This document shows, piece after piece, positions 7,330-8,721 of a stretch of 8,721 bases of DNA. Origin of the DNA: a bacterium UBP17_UBA6191 (GTDB lineage Bacteria; Muiribacteriota; UBA6191). The position numbers and the translations under genes are program-made. Position 1 is the first letter of the stretch; the number at the start of each line of letters is the position of its first letter. The DNA lies in contig DITF01000375.1 of NCBI GenBank assembly GCA_002422125.1, forward strand, positions 1 to 8,721. Reading direction: 5' to 3'. The notes beneath the pieces are model-generated. The model searched no databases and was not told where the DNA came from. It saw only the letters and a list, made by a program, of their open reading frames with translations.

Positions 7330-7653
7330 GTGAAAAAAGACAGGAGTGTAGAGGAGGAGTTCAGTTGGAACTCTGCGCTTGCCTATGTACCAGTCATTGG
7401 TATATGCAGTTTGTTTTCAGTCAAACCTCAGACTGCTTCTGAGCAATTTCACGCTAGACAGGGATTTGTTCTGTTTGCGGTTGAGTTATTTAGTTCTATG
7501 GTGTGTTTTGTTCCAGCCGTTGGCTGGCCTTTGTTTTTTATCTTGATCGTTGGTTTTGCGGCTTTGCATGTTAAAGTGCTGGCGGAAATGCGACGGGGAC
7601 GAAGGTATCGTTTTTTATGGCTAGCGGGTGTAGTCCGCTTGCTGGAGTCCTGA
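7330..7653 (+). CDS. Small multi-pass membrane protein, DUF4870-like
   Basis: This 107-residue protein starts at a GTG placed directly after the asnS stop (TGAGTG, no gap), with GGAG inside the end of asnS as its ribosome binding site. Three hydrophobic stretches are visible, near residues 14-31, 44-61 and 64-84, and the C-terminus is basic (MRRGRRYRF, 87-95). The order 'ALAYVPVIG ... FHARQGFVLF ... WPLFFILIVGF' resembles DUF4870/Tic20-like small membrane proteins, which carry an 'FHA(M/R)Q' segment between helices. This is recalled similarity, not a search result. Function is unknown. Its tight packing between asnS and the methyltransferase gene implies co-translation rather than a shared pathway. 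Confidence is high that it is a gene, lower for the family. Confidence 0.75.
   Translation: MKKDRSVEEEFSWNSALAYVPVIGICSLFSVKPQTASEQFHARQGFVLFAVELFSSMVCFVPAVGWPLFFILIVGFAALHVKVLAEMRRGRRYRFLWLAGVVRLLES
7644..7647 (+). promoter_or_regulatory. Ribosome binding site fixing the rsmD start
   Basis: GGAG lies eight bases before the ATG at 7656 and inside the last codons of the upstream gene. It favours 7656 over the in-frame ATG at 7617, which would add 13 residues unlike anything in the family and force a 37-base overlap. Confidence 0.7.
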
Positions 7654-7655
7654 AT

Positions 7656-8231
7656 ATGAATATTTCATCTGGATTGTTAAAGGGTATGCCTATTGCTTCC
7701 CTTGAAGGAAATTTAGTCCGACCGACTAAAAGCAGCGTTCGTGAAGCACTTTTTAATATCCTTGGTCAGGATTTGCATGGATTAAGTTTTTTGGATTTGT
7801 GTGCTGGGACCGGGGTCATGGGAATTGAGGCCTTGTCCCGAGGGGTTGGAGTTTGTGGTTTTGTGGAAGCCGATAGGCGGGTATATAAAACTTTGTCACA
7901 AAATGTCAATCATGCCTTACACAGGTTGGAGAACCTTCTGGAAGAGGGCTCAGATTTACCCAAGACCTATGTCAAAATGGAAAACTACCAGGCTTTTTTA
8001 AAGCGGGGATATGCCTTTGACATTCTGTTTTTTGATCCTCCCCATGCTGATTATGAGGAAAAATCCTGGCGTTTAGCTGGGTTTTCTGGCTGCCTAAAAG
8101 AGGAAGGTACCCTAGTTTTGGAGCATGCCCGTTATTATCCCAAGGAACTACCTCAGGAACTCGACGGTTTGAAGCTTATCAAAACCAGAAAATATGGTCA
8201 GTCTCTTTTAAGTTTTTATCAACATGGATAG
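7656..8231 (+). CDS. rsmD: RsmD-family 16S rRNA (guanine-N2) methyltransferase
   Basis: RsmD methylates G966 (E. coli numbering) of 16S rRNA in the small ribosomal subunit, using S-adenosylmethionine. From the start chosen here the protein is 191 residues, a usual length. Family signatures appear in order: SSGLLKG near the N-terminus (4-10), VRPT (21-24), VREALFNIL (28-36), the SAM-binding DLCAGTGVMGIEALSRG (47-63), an acidic EAD (71-73) at the position that contacts the SAM ribose, the catalytic FFDPPH (125-130), and the closing KYGQSLLSFY (179-188). The DPPH ending, where DPPY or DPPF is common, is a modest variation. The start at 7656 follows the previous stop by two bases and has a GGAG ribosome binding site. 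The gene end overlaps the prepilin-like gene by eight bases. The usual companion coaD is not seen in this window. Confidence 0.93.
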   Translation: MNISSGLLKGMPIASLEGNLVRPTKSSVREALFNILGQDLHGLSFLDLCAGTGVMGIEALSRGVGVCGFVEADRRVYKTLSQNVNHALHRLENLLEEGSDLPKTYVKMENYQAFLKRGYAFDILFFDPPHADYEEKSWRLAGFSGCLKEEGTLVLEHARYYPKELPQELDGLKLIKTRKYGQSLLSFYQHG

Positions 8232-8721
8232 TTTTAGTCGCCGCAGAGGATATACCGTACTTGAAATCATGCTTGTGATAGCAATCCTGGGGGTTTTGTT
8301 ATCCGTGGTTGTGATCATTGGTATTCAAAGAGCTAAATCGCTAAAGTCTAATATAGCTGATTCTCAAGAGCAGGTAACTCAGGGCGAGGATTTAAAGCCG
8401 GATGCCTTTCGTCTGTCGGAACAGATTGTTGGTTTTCAAAAGGCACTGGATGCTAGGCTTTTGCAGGCCCTAGAAGAGAAGCGCACACCTGCCGTCTTTA
8501 GAATTTCCCAGGGTGTTCGCTATGAGGCCCAGGATAAAGATGTTGTGGCCATGGTCAGGCAACTACTTACTTCCGCTGTGATTCGCGCCAAGGCCAAACA
8601 GCCTAAGGAGGCTTTAGCCATGTTAAGGGAGGCCTCACTATTATCCCCCCTAGATCCCCAGATTGCGACCCAATCGGCTCGGGTTGCGATTTTGGCGGGG
8701 GAGCCTCAATTTGCCATAGAT
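8224..8721 (+). CDS. Prepilin-like protein with TPR-like body (runs off the right edge)
   Basis: The frame is open for 166 codons to the window end, so the C-terminus is missing. The N-terminus carries a class III signal: a basic leader SRRRG (5-9), then YTVLE and a hydrophobic helix to about residue 33. Cleavage by prepilin peptidase after Gly9 would place Glu14 at mature position 5, the hallmark glutamate of type IV pilins and type II secretion pseudopilins. After a polar linker, residues from about 108 on form helices with TPR-like spacing (SAVIRAKAKQPKEALAMLRE, then SLLSPLDPQ), rather than the beta-sheet head of ordinary pilins. It starts inside the last codons of rsmD (overlap of eight bases) with no clear Shine-Dalgarno sequence, so translation is probably coupled. 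The next Met (residue 16) would destroy the signal and is rejected. Exact role unknown: pseudopilin, pilus accessory or membrane-anchored scaffold. Confidence 0.85.
   Translation, partial: MDSFSRRRGYTVLEIMLVIAILGVLLSVVVIIGIQRAKSLKSNIADSQEQVTQGEDLKPDAFRLSEQIVGFQKALDARLLQALEEKRTPAVFRISQGVRYEAQDKDVVAMVRQLLTSAVIRAKAKQPKEALAMLREASLLSPLDPQIATQSARVAILAGEPQFAID

Noticed and set aside
7617..7655. Upstream ATG that would lengthen rsmD by 13 residues
   Set aside because: It overlaps the preceding gene by 37 bases and the added residues do not resemble the family. The ATG at 7656 has a well-placed GGAG.

Overview
The window is gene-dense, of moderate GC (an impression; I did not count it), and comes from a Gram-negative bacterium. 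It holds nine protein genes: seven complete and two cut by the window edges. I see no RNA gene, insertion sequence, CRISPR array or phage gene. The mix suggests a deltaproteobacterium-like lineage (for example Desulfobacterota, Bdellovibrionota or SAR324). It combines a GlmM cell-wall enzyme, a large DUF4175-type membrane protein, a small periplasmic multihaem cytochrome with CxxCH-xxH motifs, a bacterial asparaginyl-tRNA synthetase and a prepilin-like protein. This placement is low confidence, because no rRNA or other strong marker is present.

Layout. Positions 1-3440 are on the minus strand. They hold a very large DUF4175/TIGR02302-like envelope protein (207-3440), followed 20 bases downstream by the start of an unrecognised gene that leaves the window at position 1. 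An 80-base divergent intergenic region (3441-3520) separates this unit from the plus-strand genes. It contains an 8-bp inverted repeat, a plausible extended -10 promoter facing right, and a weaker -10-like box facing left that lies almost on the start codon of the large membrane protein.

From 3521 to the right edge all genes are on the plus strand and very tightly packed: glmM; a single-pass membrane protein with a TPR-like C-terminus; a four-haem c-type cytochrome; asnS; a small DUF4870-like membrane protein; an rsmD-type rRNA methyltransferase; and an incomplete prepilin-like protein whose body is TPR-like. Gaps after glmM are 55, -11, 12, 0, 2 and -8 bases, so this looks like one operon with translational coupling at several junctions.

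How the genes fit together. GlmM, AsnRS and RsmD are core metabolism and translation functions. Interleaved with them are less familiar envelope proteins: a membrane-anchored TPR-like protein whose gene overlaps that of an exported tetrahaem cytochrome, and a type IV pilin-like N-terminus joined to a TPR-like domain. No obvious defence or mobile system is present. The parts most worth following up are the TPR-like/cytochrome pair, the pilin-TPR fusion at the right edge, and the divergent control region.
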